A stretch of 64,000 nucleotides of DNA from Calliopsis andreniformis (taxonomy: Eukaryota > Arthropoda > Insecta > Hymenoptera > Andrenidae), in contig NW_027480495.1 in the NCBI RefSeq assembly GCF_051401765.1, positions 372,001-436,000 of the forward strand, read 5' to 3'. Positions 48,919 to 62,330 of this stretch are shown in pieces. Each line of letters opens with the position of its first letter. The stretch's first letter is position 1. Both the position numbers and the translations under genes were made by a program. Under the pieces are notes generated by a model that had not been told where the DNA came from, made no database searches, and was given only the letters and a program-made list of their open reading frames with translations.

Positions 48919-51380
48919 CTCAATCCTCAATATTCATTCCTCAATACTCAATCTTCAATGCTCAATCCCCCATCCTCAATCTTCAATGCTCAATCCTCAA
49001 TCCTCAATCCTCAATACTCATTCCTCAATCTTCAATCCTCAATACTCAATCTTCAATCTTCAATTCTCAATCCACAATCCACAACCCTCAATCCTCAATC
49101 CTGAATCCTCAATCTTCAATCCTCAATACCCAATCCTCAATGCTCAATCCTCAATTCACAATCATCAATTCTCAATCCTCAATCCTCAATCCTCAGGCCT
49201 CAAACATCAATATTCAACCCTCAGTCCTCGTCCTCAATCCACAACACTCAATCCTCAATCCTCAATCTTCAATCATCAATATTCAATCTTTAATCCTCAA
49301 TCCTCAATCCTCAATCCTCAATCCTCAATCCTCAATCTTCAACCCTCAATCCTCAATCCTCAATCCTCAATCCTCAATCTTCAATCCTCAACAATCAATC
49401 TCCAATCCTAGATCCTCAATCCCCAATCTTCAATCCTTAATCCTCAATCTTCAATCCTCAATCCCCAGTCCTCAACATCTAATCCTCAATGCTCAATCCT
49501 CAATCCTCAATCCTCAGTCCTCAATCCTCAATCCTCAATCCTCAGGCATCAATACTCAATCTTCAATACTCAATCCTCAATAGTCAATCCTCAATCCTCA
49601 ATCCTCAACCCTCAATCCTCATTCCTCAAACCTCAATCCTCAACTCTCAGTCCTCATTCTCAATTCTCAATTCTCAATCCTCAATCCTCAATCGTCAATC
49701 TTCAATCCACAATAATCAATCTCCAATCCAAGATCATCAATCCCCAATCTTCAATCCTTAATCCTCAATCTTCAGTCCTCAATCCCCAGTCATCAATCTT
49801 CAATCGTCAATGCTCAATCCTTAATCCTCAACCGTCAGTCCTCGTCCTCAATCCTCAACCCTCAATCCCCAATCGTCAATCTTCAATCATCAATACTCAA
49901 TCTTCAATCCTCAATACTCAATCCTCAATCGTCAATCCTCAATCCCCAATCCTCAATCTTCAATGCTCAATCCTCAATCCTCAATTCTCAATCCTCAATC
50001 CGCAATCTTCAATCCTCAATACTCAATATTCAATCCCCAATCCTCAATCGTCAATCCTCAATACTCAATCCTCAGTTCTGAATCCTCATTCTTCAATCCT
50101 CAATACCCAATCCTCAATCTTCAATCCTCAATCCTCAATCATCAATTCTCAATCCTCAATCCACAATCCTCAGGCCTCAAACATCATTATTCAACCCTCA
50201 GTCCTCGTCCTCAATCCACAACCCTCAATCCTCAGTCCTCAACCTTCAATCATCAATATTCAATCTTTAATCCTCAATCCTCAATCCTCAATCCTCAATC
50301 CTCAATCCTCAATCCTCAATCTTCAACCCTCAATCCTCAATCCTCAATACTCAATCTTCAATCTTCAATCCTCAATAATCAATCTTCAAACCCCAATCCT
50401 CATTTCTCAATCCTCAATCCTCAATGTTCAATCCTCAATACTCAATCTTCAATCCTCAATCCTCAATCCTCAATCCTCAATCCTCATTCTTCAATCCTCA
50501 ATACCTAATCCTCAATCTTCAATCCACTATCCTCAATTCGCAATCCTCAATCCTCAATCCTCAGACCTCAAGTATCAATACTCAGTCCTCAGTCCTCGTC
50601 CTCAATACACAACACTCAGTCATCAATCCTCAATCTTCATTCATCAATATTCAACCTTCAATCCTCAGTCCACAATCCTCAATGTTCAATCCTCAATACC
50701 CAATCCTCAATCTTCAATCCTCAATCCTCAGTCCTCAATCCTCAATCCTCAATCCTCAATCCTCAACCCTCAGTCCTCAAATCTCAATCCTGAATCCTCA
50801 ATCCTGAATCCTCAATCTTCAGCCCTCAGTCCTCAACAATCAGTTGTCGATCCTCAATCCTCCAAAGAATATCATCAATTCACAGTGCTCAATACTCAAT
50901 ACTCAATCTGCAATCTTCAAGTCTCTGTCCACAAACATCAATTCTCATCACTCAACCCCCAACACTCAGTCCCCAATCCTCAATATTCAATCCTCAATCC
51001 TCAATCCTCAATCCACAATCCTCATCCTTCAATCCTCAATACTCAATCTTCAATCCTCAATCCTCAATCCTCAATCCTCAATCCTCAATCCTCAATCCTC
51101 AATCCTCAATATTGAATACTCAATACTCAATCTTCAATCATCAATCCTCAATCCTCAATCCTCAGTCCTCAATCCTCAGTCATCAATCCTCAATCTTCAA
51201 TACTCAATCGTCAATCCTTAGTCCTCAATCCTCAATCCTCAATCCTCGTTGCTCAAACCTCAATCCTCAACCCTCAGTCCTCACCCTCAATTCTCAATTC
51301 TCAATCATCAATCCTCAATCTTCAATCCTCAATAATCAATCTCCAATCCTACATCCTCAATCCCCAATCCTCAATCCTTA
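48919..51380 (+). repeat. Large HOR of the right half, partial copy 0
   Basis: Landmarks at 49140, 49489, 49963, 50424, 50844 and 51112 recur exactly 9,373 bp later (1,339 heptamer lengths) in the third version. The block contains the AATCCGCAATC/GTTCTGAATCC passage and one strongly diverged segment. It has no hairpin island. Upstream, about 48.2-48.9 kb also belongs to this family (TAGCTC at 48451, 52689 and 57817) while overlapping the end of the 4,753-bp duplication. Confidence 0.8.
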
Positions 51381-54300
51381 ATCCTCAAACCTCAGTCATA
51401 TATCCTCAATCTTCAATACTCAATCGTCAATCCTCAGTCCTCAATCCTCAATCCTCAATCCTCAATCCTCAATATTCAATCCTCAATCCTCAATCCTCAA
51501 TCCTCAATCCTCAATCTTCAACCCTCAATCCTCAATCCTCAATCCTCAATCCTCAATCTTCAATCCTCAATAATCAATCTCCAATCCCAGATTATCAATC
51601 CTCAATCCTCAGTCCTCAATCCTCAATCCTCAATCCTCAATACTCAACCATCAATCCTCAATTCTCAATGCTCAATACAATATCCCGAATTCTCAGGATT
51701 CTATACCCAAACCTCAATCCTCAACCCTCAGCCCTCATTCTCAATCCTCAATCTTCAATCCTCAATCCTCAATATTCAATCCTCAGTACTCAACCTTCAA
51801 TCCTCAATCCTCAATCCTCAATCCTCAATCCTCAATCCTCAGTCACAAATCCTCAATCTTCAATACACAATCGTCAATGCTCAGTCCTCAATCCTCAATC
51901 CTCAATCGACAATCCTCAATATTCAATCCTCAATCCTCAATCCTCAATACTCAATCCTCAATCTTCAATCCTCAATCCTCAATCCTCAATCCTCAATACT
52001 CAATCTTCAATCCTCAATCCTCAATCCTCAATCCTCAATCCTCAACCCTCAATCCTCAACCCTCAGTCCATATCTTCAATTCTCAATTCTCAATCCTCAA
52101 TACTCAATCCTCAATCTTCAATCCCCAATCATCCATCTCCGATCCTAGATCCTCAATCCCCAATCCACAATCCTTAATCCTCAATCTTCAATCCTCAATC
52201 GCCAGTCCTCAATCTTCAATCCTCTATGCTCAATCCTCAATCCTCAGCCTCAGTCCTCAATCCTCAATCCTCAATCCTCAAACCTCAATCCTCAACCGTC
52301 AGTCCTCGTCAGCAATCCTCAACCCTCAATCCTCGATCCTCAATATTCAATCATCAATAATCAATCTTCAATCCTCAATCATCAGTCCTCAATCCTCAAT
52401 CCTCAATCCTCAATATTCAACTCTCAACCCTCAACCATCAATCCTCAATACTCAACCATCAATCCTCAATTCTCAATACTCAATAGAACATCCTGAATTC
52501 TCATGGTTCAATACTCAATTCATAATATTCAATAATCAAATCTCAAACCTCAAGCATCAATTCTCAACACTCAATCCTCATTCCTCAAACCTCAATCCTA
52601 AACCCTCAGTCCTCATCCTCAATTCTCAATTCTCAATCCTCACTCCTCAATCCTCAATCTTCAATCCTCAATAATCAATCTCCAATCCTAGCTCTTCAAT
52701 CCCCAATCTTCAATCCTTAATCCTCAATCCTCAGTCATAAATCCTCAATCTTCAATACTCAATCGTCAATCCTCAGTCCTCAATCCACAATCCTCAATCC
52801 TCAATCCTCAATATTCATTCCTCAATACTCAATCTTCAATCCTCAATCCTCAATCCTGAATCCTCAATCCTCAATCCTCAGTCATAAATCCTCAATCTTC
52901 AATCCTCAATAATCAATCTCCAATCCTAGATCCTCAATCGCCAATCTTCAATCCTTAATCCTCAATCCTCAGTCATATATCCTCAATCTTCAATACTCAA
53001 TCGTCAATCCTCAGTCCTCAATCCTCAATCCTCAATCCTCAATCCTCAATATTCAATCCTCATTACTCAATCTTCAATCATCAATCCTCAAACCTCAATC
53101 CTCAATCCTCAATACTCAATCCTGAATCTTCAATCCTCAGTCCCCAATCCTCAATCCTCAATCCTCAATATTCATTCCTCAATACTCAATCTTCAATGCT
53201 CAATCCCCCATCCTCAATCTTCAATGCTCAATCCTCAATCCTCAATCCTCAATACTCATTCCTCAATCTTCAATCCTCAATTCTCAATCCTCAATCCTCA
53301 ATCCTCAGGCCTCAAACATCAATATTCAACCCTCAGTCCTCGTCCTCAATCCACAACACTCAATCCTCAATCCTCAATCTTCAATCATCAATATTCAATC
53401 TTTAATCCTCAATCCTCAATCCTCAATCCTCAATCCTCAATCCTCAATCTTCAACCCTCAATCCTCAATCCTCAATCCTCAATCCTCAATCTTCAATCCT
53501 CAACAATCAATCTCCAATCCTAGATCCTCAATCCCCAATCTTCAATCCTTAATCCTCAATCTTCAATCCTCATTCCCCAGTCCTCAACATCTAATCCTCA
53601 ATGCTCAATCCTCAATCCTCAATCCTCAGTCCTCAATCCTCAATCCTCAATCCTCAGGCATCAATACTCAATCCTCAATCCTCAACCCTCAATCCTCATT
53701 CCTCAAACCTCAATCCTCAACTCTCAGTCCTCATTCTCAATTCTCAATTCTCAATCCTCAATCCTCAATCGTCAATCTTCAATCCACAATAATCAATCTC
53801 CAATCCAAGATCATCAATCCCCAATCTTCAATCCTTAATCCTCAATCTTCAGTCCTCAATCCCCAGTCATCAATCTTCAATCGTCAATGCTCAATCCTTA
53901 ATCCTCAACCGTCAGTCCTCGTCCTCAATCCTCAACCCTCAATCCCCAATCGTCAATCTTCAATCATCAATACTCAATCTTCAATCCTCAATACTCAATC
54001 CTCAATCGTCAATCCTCAATCCCCAATCCTCAATCTTCAATGCTCAATCCTCAATCCTCAATTCTCAATCCTCAATCCGCAATCTTCAATCCTCAATACT
54101 CAATATTCAATCCCCAATCCTCAATCGTCAATCCTCAATACTCAATCCTCAGTTCTGAATCCTCATTCTTCAATCCTCAATACCCAATCCTCAATCTTCA
54201 ATCCTCAATCCTCAATCATCAATTCTCAATCCTCAATCCACAATCCTCAGGCCTCAAACATCATTATTCAACCCTCAGTCCTCGTCCTCAATCCACAACC

Positions 54301-55135
54301 CTCAATCCTCAGTCCTCAACCTTCAATCATCAATATTCAATCTTTAATCCTCAATCCTCAATCCTCAATCCTCAATCCTCAATCCTCAATCCTCAATCTT
54401 CAACCCTCAATCCTCAATCCTCAATACTCAATCTTCAATCTTCAATCCTCAATAATCAATCTTCAAACCCCAATCCTCATTTCTCAATCCTCAATCCTCA
54501 ATGTTCAATCCTCAATACTCAATCTTCAATCCTCAATCCTCAATCCTCAATCCTCAATCCTCATTCTTCAATCCTCAATACCTAATCCTCAATCTTCAAT
54601 CCACTATCCTCAATTCGCAATCCTCAATCCTCAATCCTCAGACCTCAAGTATCAATACTCAGTCCTCAGTCCTCGTCCTCAATACACAACACTCAGTCAT
54701 CAATCCTCAATCTTCATTCATCAATATTCAACCTTCAATCCTCAGTCCACAATCCTCAATGTTCAATCCTCAATACCCAATCCTCAATCTTCAATCCTCA
54801 ATCCTCAGTCCTCAATCCTCAATCCTCAATCCTCAATCCTCAATCCTCAATCCTCAATCCTCAATATTGAATACTCAATACTCAATCTTCAATCATCAAT
54901 CCTCAATCCTCAATCCTCAGTCCTCAATCCTCAGTCATCAATCCTCAATCTTCAATACTCAATCGTCAATCCTTAGTCCTCAATCCTCAATCCTCAATCC
55001 TCGTTGCTCAAACCTCAATCCTCAACCCTCAGTCCTCACCCTCAATTCTCAATTCTCAATCATCAATCCTCAATCTTCAATCCTCAATAATCAATCTCCA
55101 ATCCTACATCCTCAATCCCCAATCCTCAATCCTTA
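51381..55135 (+). repeat. Large HOR of the right half, copy 1 (three deletions)
   Basis: This is the shortest version, about 3.76 kb. Relative to the next copy it lacks about 1.37 kb near 51.48 kb (offset steps from 3,755 to 5,128). Relative to copy 0 it lacks 161 bp around 53.28-53.67 kb (offset 4,238 falls to 4,077) and 322 bp near 54.84 kb (offset 4,077 falls to 3,755). The last two are multiples of seven. Islands: 51687 (CCCGA type) and 52495. Confidence 0.8.
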
Positions 55136-58100
55136 ATCCTCAAACCTCAGTCATATATCCTCAATCTTCAATACTCAATCGTCAATCCTCAGTCCTCAAT
55201 CCTCAATCCTCAATCCTCAATCCTCAATATTCAATCCTCAATACTCAATCTTCAATCATCAATCCTCAAACCTCAATCCTCAATCCTCAGTTCTCAGTCA
55301 TAAATCCTCTATCTTCAATACTTAATCGTCAATCCTCAGTCCTCAATCCTCAATCCTCAATCCTCGTTCCTCAAACCTCAATCCTCAACCCTCAGTCCTC
55401 ATCCGCAATTCTCAATCCTCAATCCTCAATCCTCAATCCTCAATCTTCAATCCCCAATAATCAATCTCCAATCCTCAATCCTTAATACTCAATCCTCAAT
55501 CCTCAATCCTCAATCCTCAATCCTCAATCCTCAATCCTCTGTCATAAATCCTCAATCTTCAATCCTCAATAATCAATCTCCAATCCTAGATCCTCAATCC
55601 CCAATCTTCAATCCTTAATCCTCAAACCTCAGTCATATATCCTCAATCTTCAATACTCAATCGTCAATCCTCAGTCCTCAATCCTCAATCCTCAATCCTC
55701 AATCCTCAACATTCAATCCTCAATACTCAATCTTCAATCATCAATCCTCAAACCTCAATCCTCAATCCTCAGTTCTCAGTCATAAATCCTCTATCTTCAA
55801 TACTTAATCGTCAATCCTCAGTCCTCAATCCTCAATCCTCAATCCTCGTTCCTCAAACCTCAATCCTCAACCCTCAGTCCTCATCCGCAATTCTCAATCC
55901 TCAATCCTCAATCCTCAATCCTCAATCTTCAATCCCCAATAATCAATCTCCAATCCTCAATCCTTAATACTCAATCTCAATTCTCAATCGCCAGTCCTCA
56001 ATCTTCAATCATCTATGCCCAATCCTCACTCCTCAGCCTCAGTCCTCAATCCTCAATCCTCAATCCTCAAATCTCAATCCTCAACCGTCAGTCCTCGTCC
56101 TCAATCCTCAAACCTAAATCCTCAATCCTCAATATTCAATCATCAATACTCAATCTTTAATCCTCAATCCTCAATCCTCAATCCTCAATATTCAACACAC
56201 AACCCTCAACCAACAATCCTCAATACTCAACCATCAATCCTCAATTCTCAATACTCAATAGAATATCCTGAATTCGCATGGTTCAATACTCAATCCACAA
56301 TATTCAATAATCAAATCTCAATCTTCAATCATGAATACTCAATCTTCAATCCTCAATACTCAATCCTCAATCGTCAATCCTCAATCCCCAATCCTCAATC
56401 TTCAATGCTCAATCCTCAATCCTCAATCCTCAATCCTCAATCCTCAATCTTCAATCCTCAATCCTCAATCATCAATTCTCAATCCTCAGTCCTCAATCCT
56501 CAGGCCTCAAACATCAATATTCAACCCTCAGTCCTCGACCTCAATCCACAAACCTCAATCCTCAATCCTCAGACTTCAATAATCAATATTCAATCTTTAA
56601 TCCTCAATCCTCAATCCTCAATCCTCAATCCTCAATCCTCAATCTTCAACCCTCAATCCTCAATCCTCAATCCTCAATCCTCAATCTTCAATCCTCAATA
56701 ATCAATCTCCAATCCCAGATTATCAATCCTCAATCCTCAGTCCTCAATCCTCAATCCTCAATCCTCAATACTCAACCATCAATCCTCAATTCTCAATGCT
56801 CAATACAATATCCCGAATTCTCAGGATTCTATACCCAAACCTCAATCCTCAACCCTCAGCCCTCATTCTCAATCCTCAATCTTCAATCCTCAATCCTCAA
56901 TATTCAATCCTCAGTACTCAACCTTCAATCCTCAATCCTCAATCCTCAATCCTCAATCCTCAATCCTCAGTCACAAATCCTCAATCTTCAATACACAATC
57001 GTCAATGCTCAGTCCTCAATCCTCAATCCTCAATCGACAATCCTCAATATTCAATCCTCAATCCTCAATCCTCAATACTCAATCCTCAATCTTCAATCCT
57101 CAATCCTCAATCCTCAATCCTCAATACTCAATCTTCAATCCTCAATCCTCAATCCTCAATCCTCAATCCTCAACCCTCAATCCTCAACCCTCAGTCCATA
57201 TCTTCAATTCTCAATTCTCAATCCTCAATACTCAATCCTCAATCTTCAATCCCCAATCATCCATCTCCGATCCTAGATCCTCAATCCCCAATCCACAATC
57301 CTTAATCCTCAATCTTCAATCCTCAATCGCCAGTCCTCAATCTTCAATCCTCTATGCTCAATCCTCAATCCTCAGCCTCAGTCCTCAATCCTCAATCCTC
57401 AATCCTCAAACCTCAATCCTCAACCGTCAGTCCTCGTCAGCAATCCTCAACCCTCAATCCTCGATCCTCAATATTCAATCATCAATAATCAATCTTCAAT
57501 CCTCAATCATCAGTCCTCAATCCTCAATCCTCAATCCTCAATATTCAACTCTCAACACTCAACCATCAATCCTCAATACTCAACCATCAATCCTCAATTC
57601 TCAATACTCAATAGAACATCCTGAATTCTCATGGTTCAATACTCAATTCATAATATTCAATAATCAAATCTCAAACCTCAAGCATCAATTCTCAACACTC
57701 AATCCTCATTCCTCAAACCTCAATCCTAAACCCTCAGTCCTCATCCTCAATTCTCAATTCTCAATCCTCACTCCTCAATCCTCAATCTTCAATCCTCAAT
57801 AATCAATCTCCAATCCTAGCTCTTCAATCCCCAATCTTCAATCCTTAATCCTCAATCCTCAGTCATAAATCCTCAATCTTCAATACTCAATCGTCAATCC
57901 TCAGTCCTCAATCCACAATCCTCAATCCTCAATCCTCAATATTCATTCCTCAATACTCAATCTTCAATCCTCAATCCTCAATCCTGAATCCTCAATCCTC
58001 AATCCTCAGTCATAAATCCTCAATCTTCAATCCTCAATAATCAATCTCCAATCCTAGATCCTCAATCGCCAATCTTCAATCCTTAATCCTCAATCCTCAG

Positions 58101-60770
58101 TCATATATCCTCAATCTTCAATACTCAATCGTCAATCCTCAGTCCTCAATCCTCAATCCTCAATCCTCAATCCTCAATATTCAATCCTCATTACTCAATC
58201 TTCAATCATCAATCCTCAAACCTCAATCCTCAATCCTCAATACTCAATCCTGAATCTTCAATCCTCAGTCCCCAATCCTCAATCCTCAATCCTCAATCCT
58301 CAATATTCATTCCTCAATACTCAATCTTCAATCCTCAATCCCCCATCCTCAATCTTCAATGCTCAATCCTCAATCCTCAATCCTCAATACTCATTCCTCA
58401 ATCTTCAATCCTCAATACTCAATCTTCAATCCTCAATCCTCAATCCTCAATCCACAACCCTCAATCCTCAATCCTGAATCCTCAATCTTCAGTCCTCAAT
58501 ACCCAATCCTCAATGCTCAATCCTCAATTCACAATCATCAATTCTCAATCCTCAATCCTCAATCCTCAGGCCTCAAACATCTATATTCAACCCTCAGTCC
58601 TCGTCCTCAATCCACAACACTCAATCCTCAATCCTCAATCTTCAATCATCAATATTCAATCTTTAATCCTCAATCCTCAATCCTCAATCCTCAATCCTCA
58701 ATCCTCAATCTTCAACCCTGAATCCTCAATCCTCAATCCTCAATCCTCAATCTTCAATCCTCAACAATCAATCTCCAATCCTAGATCCTCAATCCCCAAT
58801 CTTCAATCCTTAATCCTCAATCTTCAATCCTCAATCCCCAGTCCTCAACATCTAATCCTCAGTGCTCAATCCTCAATCCTCAATCCTCAGTCCTCAATCC
58901 TCAATCCTCAATCCTCAGGCATCAATACTCAATCTTCAATACTCAATCCTCAATAGTCAATCCTCAATCCTCAATCCTCAACCCTCAATCCTCATTCCTC
59001 AAACCTCAATCCTCAACTCTCAGTCCTCATTCTCAATTCTCAATTCTCAATCCTCAATCCTCAATCGTCAATCTTCAATCCACAATAATCAATCTCCAAT
59101 CCAAGATCATCAATCCCCAATCTTCAATCCTTAATCCTCAATCTTCAGTCCTCAATCCCCAGTCATCAATCTTCAATCGTCAATGCTCAATCCTTAATCC
59201 TCAACCGTCAGTCCTCGTCCTCAATCCTCAACCCTCAATCCCCAATCGTCAATCTTCAATCATCAATACTCAATCTTCAATCCTCAATACTCAATCCTCA
59301 ATCGTCAATCCTCAATCCCCAATCCTCAATCTTCAATGCTCAATCCTCAATCCTCAATTCTCAATCCTCAATCCGCAATCTTCAATCCTCAATACTCAAT
59401 ATTCAATCCCCAATCCTCAATCGTCAATCCTCAATACTCAATCCTCAGTTCTGAATCCTCATTCTTCAATCCTCAATACCCAATCCTCAATCTTCAATCC
59501 TCAATCCTCAATCATCAATTCTCAATCCTCAATCCACAATCCTCAGGCCTCAAACATCATTATTCAACCCTCAGTCCTCGTCCTCAATCCACAACCCTCA
59601 ATCCTCAGTCCTCCACCTTCAATCATCAATATTCAATCTTTAATCCTCAATCCTCAATCCTCAATCCTCAATCCTCAATCCTCAATCCTCAATCTTCAAC
59701 CCTCAATCCTCAATCCTCAATACTCAATCTTCAATCTTCAATCCTCAATAATCAATCTTCAAACCCCAATCCTCATTTCTCAATCCTCAATCCTCAATGT
59801 TCAATCCTCAATACTCAATCTTCAATCCTCAATCCTCAATCCTCAATCCTCAATCCTCATTCTTCAATCCTCAATACCTAATCCTCAATCTTCAATCCAC
59901 TATCCTCAATTCGCAATCCTCAATCCTCAATCCTCAGACCTCAAGTATCAATACTCAGTCCTCAGTCCTCGTCCTCAATACACAACACTCAGTCATCAAT
60001 CCTCAATCTTCATTCATCAATATTCAACCTTCAATCCTCAGTCCACAATCCTCAATGTTCAATCCTCAATACCCAATCCTCAATCTTCAATCCTCAATCC
60101 TCAGTCCTCAATCCTCAATCCTCAATCCTCAATCCTCAACCCTCAGTCCTCAAATCTCAATCCTGAATCCTCAATCCTGAATCCTCAATCTTCAGCCCTC
60201 AGTCCTCAACAATCAGTTGTCGATCCTCAATCCTCCAAAGAATATCATCAATTCACAGTGCTCAATACTCAATACTCAATCTGCAATCTTCAAGTCTCTG
60301 TCCACAAACATCAATTCTCATCACTCAACCCCCAACACTCAGTCCCCAATCCTCAATATTCAATCCTCAATCCTCAATCCTCAATCCACAATCCTCATCC
60401 TTCAATCCTCAATACTCAATCTTCAATCCTCAATCCTCAATCCTCAATCCTCAATCCTCAATCCTCAATCCTCAATCCTCAATATTGAATACTCAATACT
60501 CAATCTTCAATCATCAATCCTCAATCCTCAATCCTCAGTCCTCAATCCTCAGTCATCAATCCTCAATCTTCAATACTCAATCGTCAATCCTTAGTCCTCA
60601 ATCCTCAATCCTCAATCCTCGTTCCTCAAACCTCAATCCTCAACCCTCAGTCCTCACCCTCAATTCTCAATTCTCAATTCTCAGTCATCAATCCTCAATC
60701 TTCAATCCTCAATAATCAATCTCCAATCCTACATCCTCAATCCCCAATCCTCAAGCCTTAATTCTCAATC
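55136..60770 (+). repeat. Large HOR of the right half, copy 2 (fullest)
   Basis: This is the longest version, about 5.6 kb. Its first 1.7 kb matches the 2,852-bp family (20.3-22.0 and 23.2-24.9 kb), including a local duplication of CAGTCATATATCC/CAGTTCTCAG passages near 55.15-55.98 kb. Islands: 56270, 56815 and 57623. The rest matches 51.7-55.1 kb at 5,128-5,296 bp and 49.0-51.3 kb at 9,373 bp. It joins the next block near 60770 (CCTCAAGCCTTAATTC). Confidence 0.8.
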
Positions 60771-60962
60771 TTCAATCCTCAATCGCCAGTCCTCAATCAT
60801 CAATCCTCAATGTTCAATCCTCAATCCTCAAGTCTCAGTCCTCAATCCTCAATCCTCAATCCTCAATCCTCAAACCTCAATCCTCAACCGTCAGTCCTCG
60901 TCCTCAATCCTCAACCCTCAATCCTCAATCCTCAGTCTTCAATCATCAATTCTCAATGCCCA

Positions 60963-60991
60963 ATAGAATATCCTGAATTTCAGGATTCTAT
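60963..60991. repeat. Hairpin island, class H with loop deletion
   Basis: Compared with the copy at 45884, one C is missing from the loop, giving GAATTTCAGG. Both arms are intact, and the inner arms can extend to ATCCTGAA/TTCAGGAT around a single base. The GAATTC site is lost and the + strand frame shifts, which lets the longest open frame of the window run through. Confidence 0.85.
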
Positions 60992-61660
60992 ACTCAAACC
61001 TCAAACCTCAACCATCAGCCCTCATTCTCAATCCTCAATCCTCAATCCTCAATCCTCAATATTTAATCCTCAATACTCAATCTTCAATACTCAATCCTCA
61101 ATCCTCAATCCTCATCCTCAATCCTCAGTCATAAATCCTCAATCTTCAATACTCAATCGTCAATCCTCAGTCCTCAATCCTCAATCCTCAATCCTCGTTC
61201 CTCAAACCTCAATCCTCAACCCTCAGTCCTCATCCTCAATTCTCAATTCTCAATCCTCAATCTTCAATCCTCCATCTTCAATCACCAATAATCAATCTCC
61301 AATCCTAGATCCTCAATCCCCAATCCTCAATCCTTTATCCTCAGTCTTCAATCCTCAATCGCCAGTCCTCAGTCTTCAATACTCAATACTCAATCCTCAA
61401 TCCTCAATCCTCTATACTCAGCCATCAATCCTCAATTCTCAATGCTCAATAGAATATTCTGAATTCGCATGGTTCAATACCCTATCCACAATATTCAATA
61501 ATCAAATCTCAATCCTCAATCTTCAATCCTCAATACTCAATTTCAATCCTCAATTCTCAGTCCTCAATCCTCAGTCCTCAGTCCTCAGTCGTCAAACCTC
61601 AATCCCCGCACCTCAGCCCTCATCCTCAATCCTCAGTCCTCAATCCTCAGTCCTCTGTCC

Positions 61661-62134
61661 TCAAACCTCAATCCTCAACCCTCAGACATCATCCTCAATC
61701 CTCAATCCTCAATCCTCAATCCTCAGTCTTCAATCCTCAATACTCAATCTTCAATCCTCAATCCTCAGTCCTCAAACCTCAATTCTGAATCCTCAATACT
61801 CAACCTTCAATCCTCAATCCTCAGTCCTCAGTACTCAACCATCAACCCTCAATTCTCAATACTCAATAGAATATCCTGAATTCTCAGGATTCAATACTCA
61901 AACCTCAATCCTCAACCCTCAGACATCATCCTCAATCCTCAATCCTCAATCCTCAATCCTCAGTCTTCAATCCTCAATACTCAATCTTCAATCCTCAATC
62001 CTCTGTCCTCAAACCTCAATTCTGAATCCTCAATACTCAACCTTCAATCCTCAATCCTCAGTCCTCAGTACTCAACCATCAACCCTCAATTCTCAATACT
62101 CAATAGAATATCCTGAATTCTCAGGATTCAATAC
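61661..62134 (+). repeat. 237-bp tandem duplication carrying a hairpin island
   Basis: TCAAACCTC at 61661, 61898 and 62135 delimits two adjacent 237-bp copies. Both carry CAGTCTTCAATCC (about 61726 and 61963), where related blocks at 12.26 and 46.65 kb have CAATCTTCAATCC, so that change preceded the duplication. The unit is a multiple of three (79 codons) and therefore preserves the reading frame passing through it. Confidence 0.88.
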
Positions 62135-62330
62135 TCAAACCTCAACCCTCAACCCTCAGGCCCCATCCTCCATCCTCAATCCTCAAGCCTCAATCCTCAA
62201 TCTTCAATCCTCAATACTCAAACCTCAATCCTCAACCCTCAGTCCTCATCCTCAATTCTCAATTCTCAATCCTCAATCCTCAATCGTCAATTTTCAATCC
62301 TCAATAATCAATCTCCAATCCTAGATCCTC

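Larger units (their letters stand above)
60810..62324 (+). other. Longest open frame (504 codons), probably not a gene
   Basis: The frame would encode a Ser/Asn/Gln/Pro-rich chain built on the heptapeptide SSILNPQ, with almost no charged residues except at hairpin islands (IEYPEF). There is no signal peptide, membrane segment or known domain. It starts at an ATG made by the heptamer variant TCAATGT and ends at the TAG of a stop block. It exists because one base was lost in the island at 60963-60991 and because the 237-bp duplication is a multiple of three. Homologous stretches at 41.0 and 45.7 kb are broken. No ribosome-binding site or codon bias supports translation. Confidence 0.3.
60771..62330 (+). 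repeat. Third copy of the 4.75-kb family's first part
   Basis: The sequence from about 60.77 kb matches 45.69 kb onward at an offset of 15,079 bp and 40.94 kb onward at 19,832 bp. It differs by a one-base loss inside the first hairpin island (60963-60991) and by a 237-bp tandem duplication (61661-62134). It ends in the shared three-frame stop block. Islands: 60975 (altered), 61461, 61878 and 62115. Confidence 0.83.

Noticed and set aside
703..62132. Islands as insertion-sequence or MITE ends
   Set aside because: The islands keep the heptamer phase, have no paired ends around an insert and no target-site duplications. They move only with their HOR blocks.
60810..62324. A real repetitive protein gene (504 codons)
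   Set aside because: The frame exists only through a one-base loss and a 237-bp duplication. The other frames encode the same heptapeptide, related copies are broken, and no start signal, domain or codon bias is seen.
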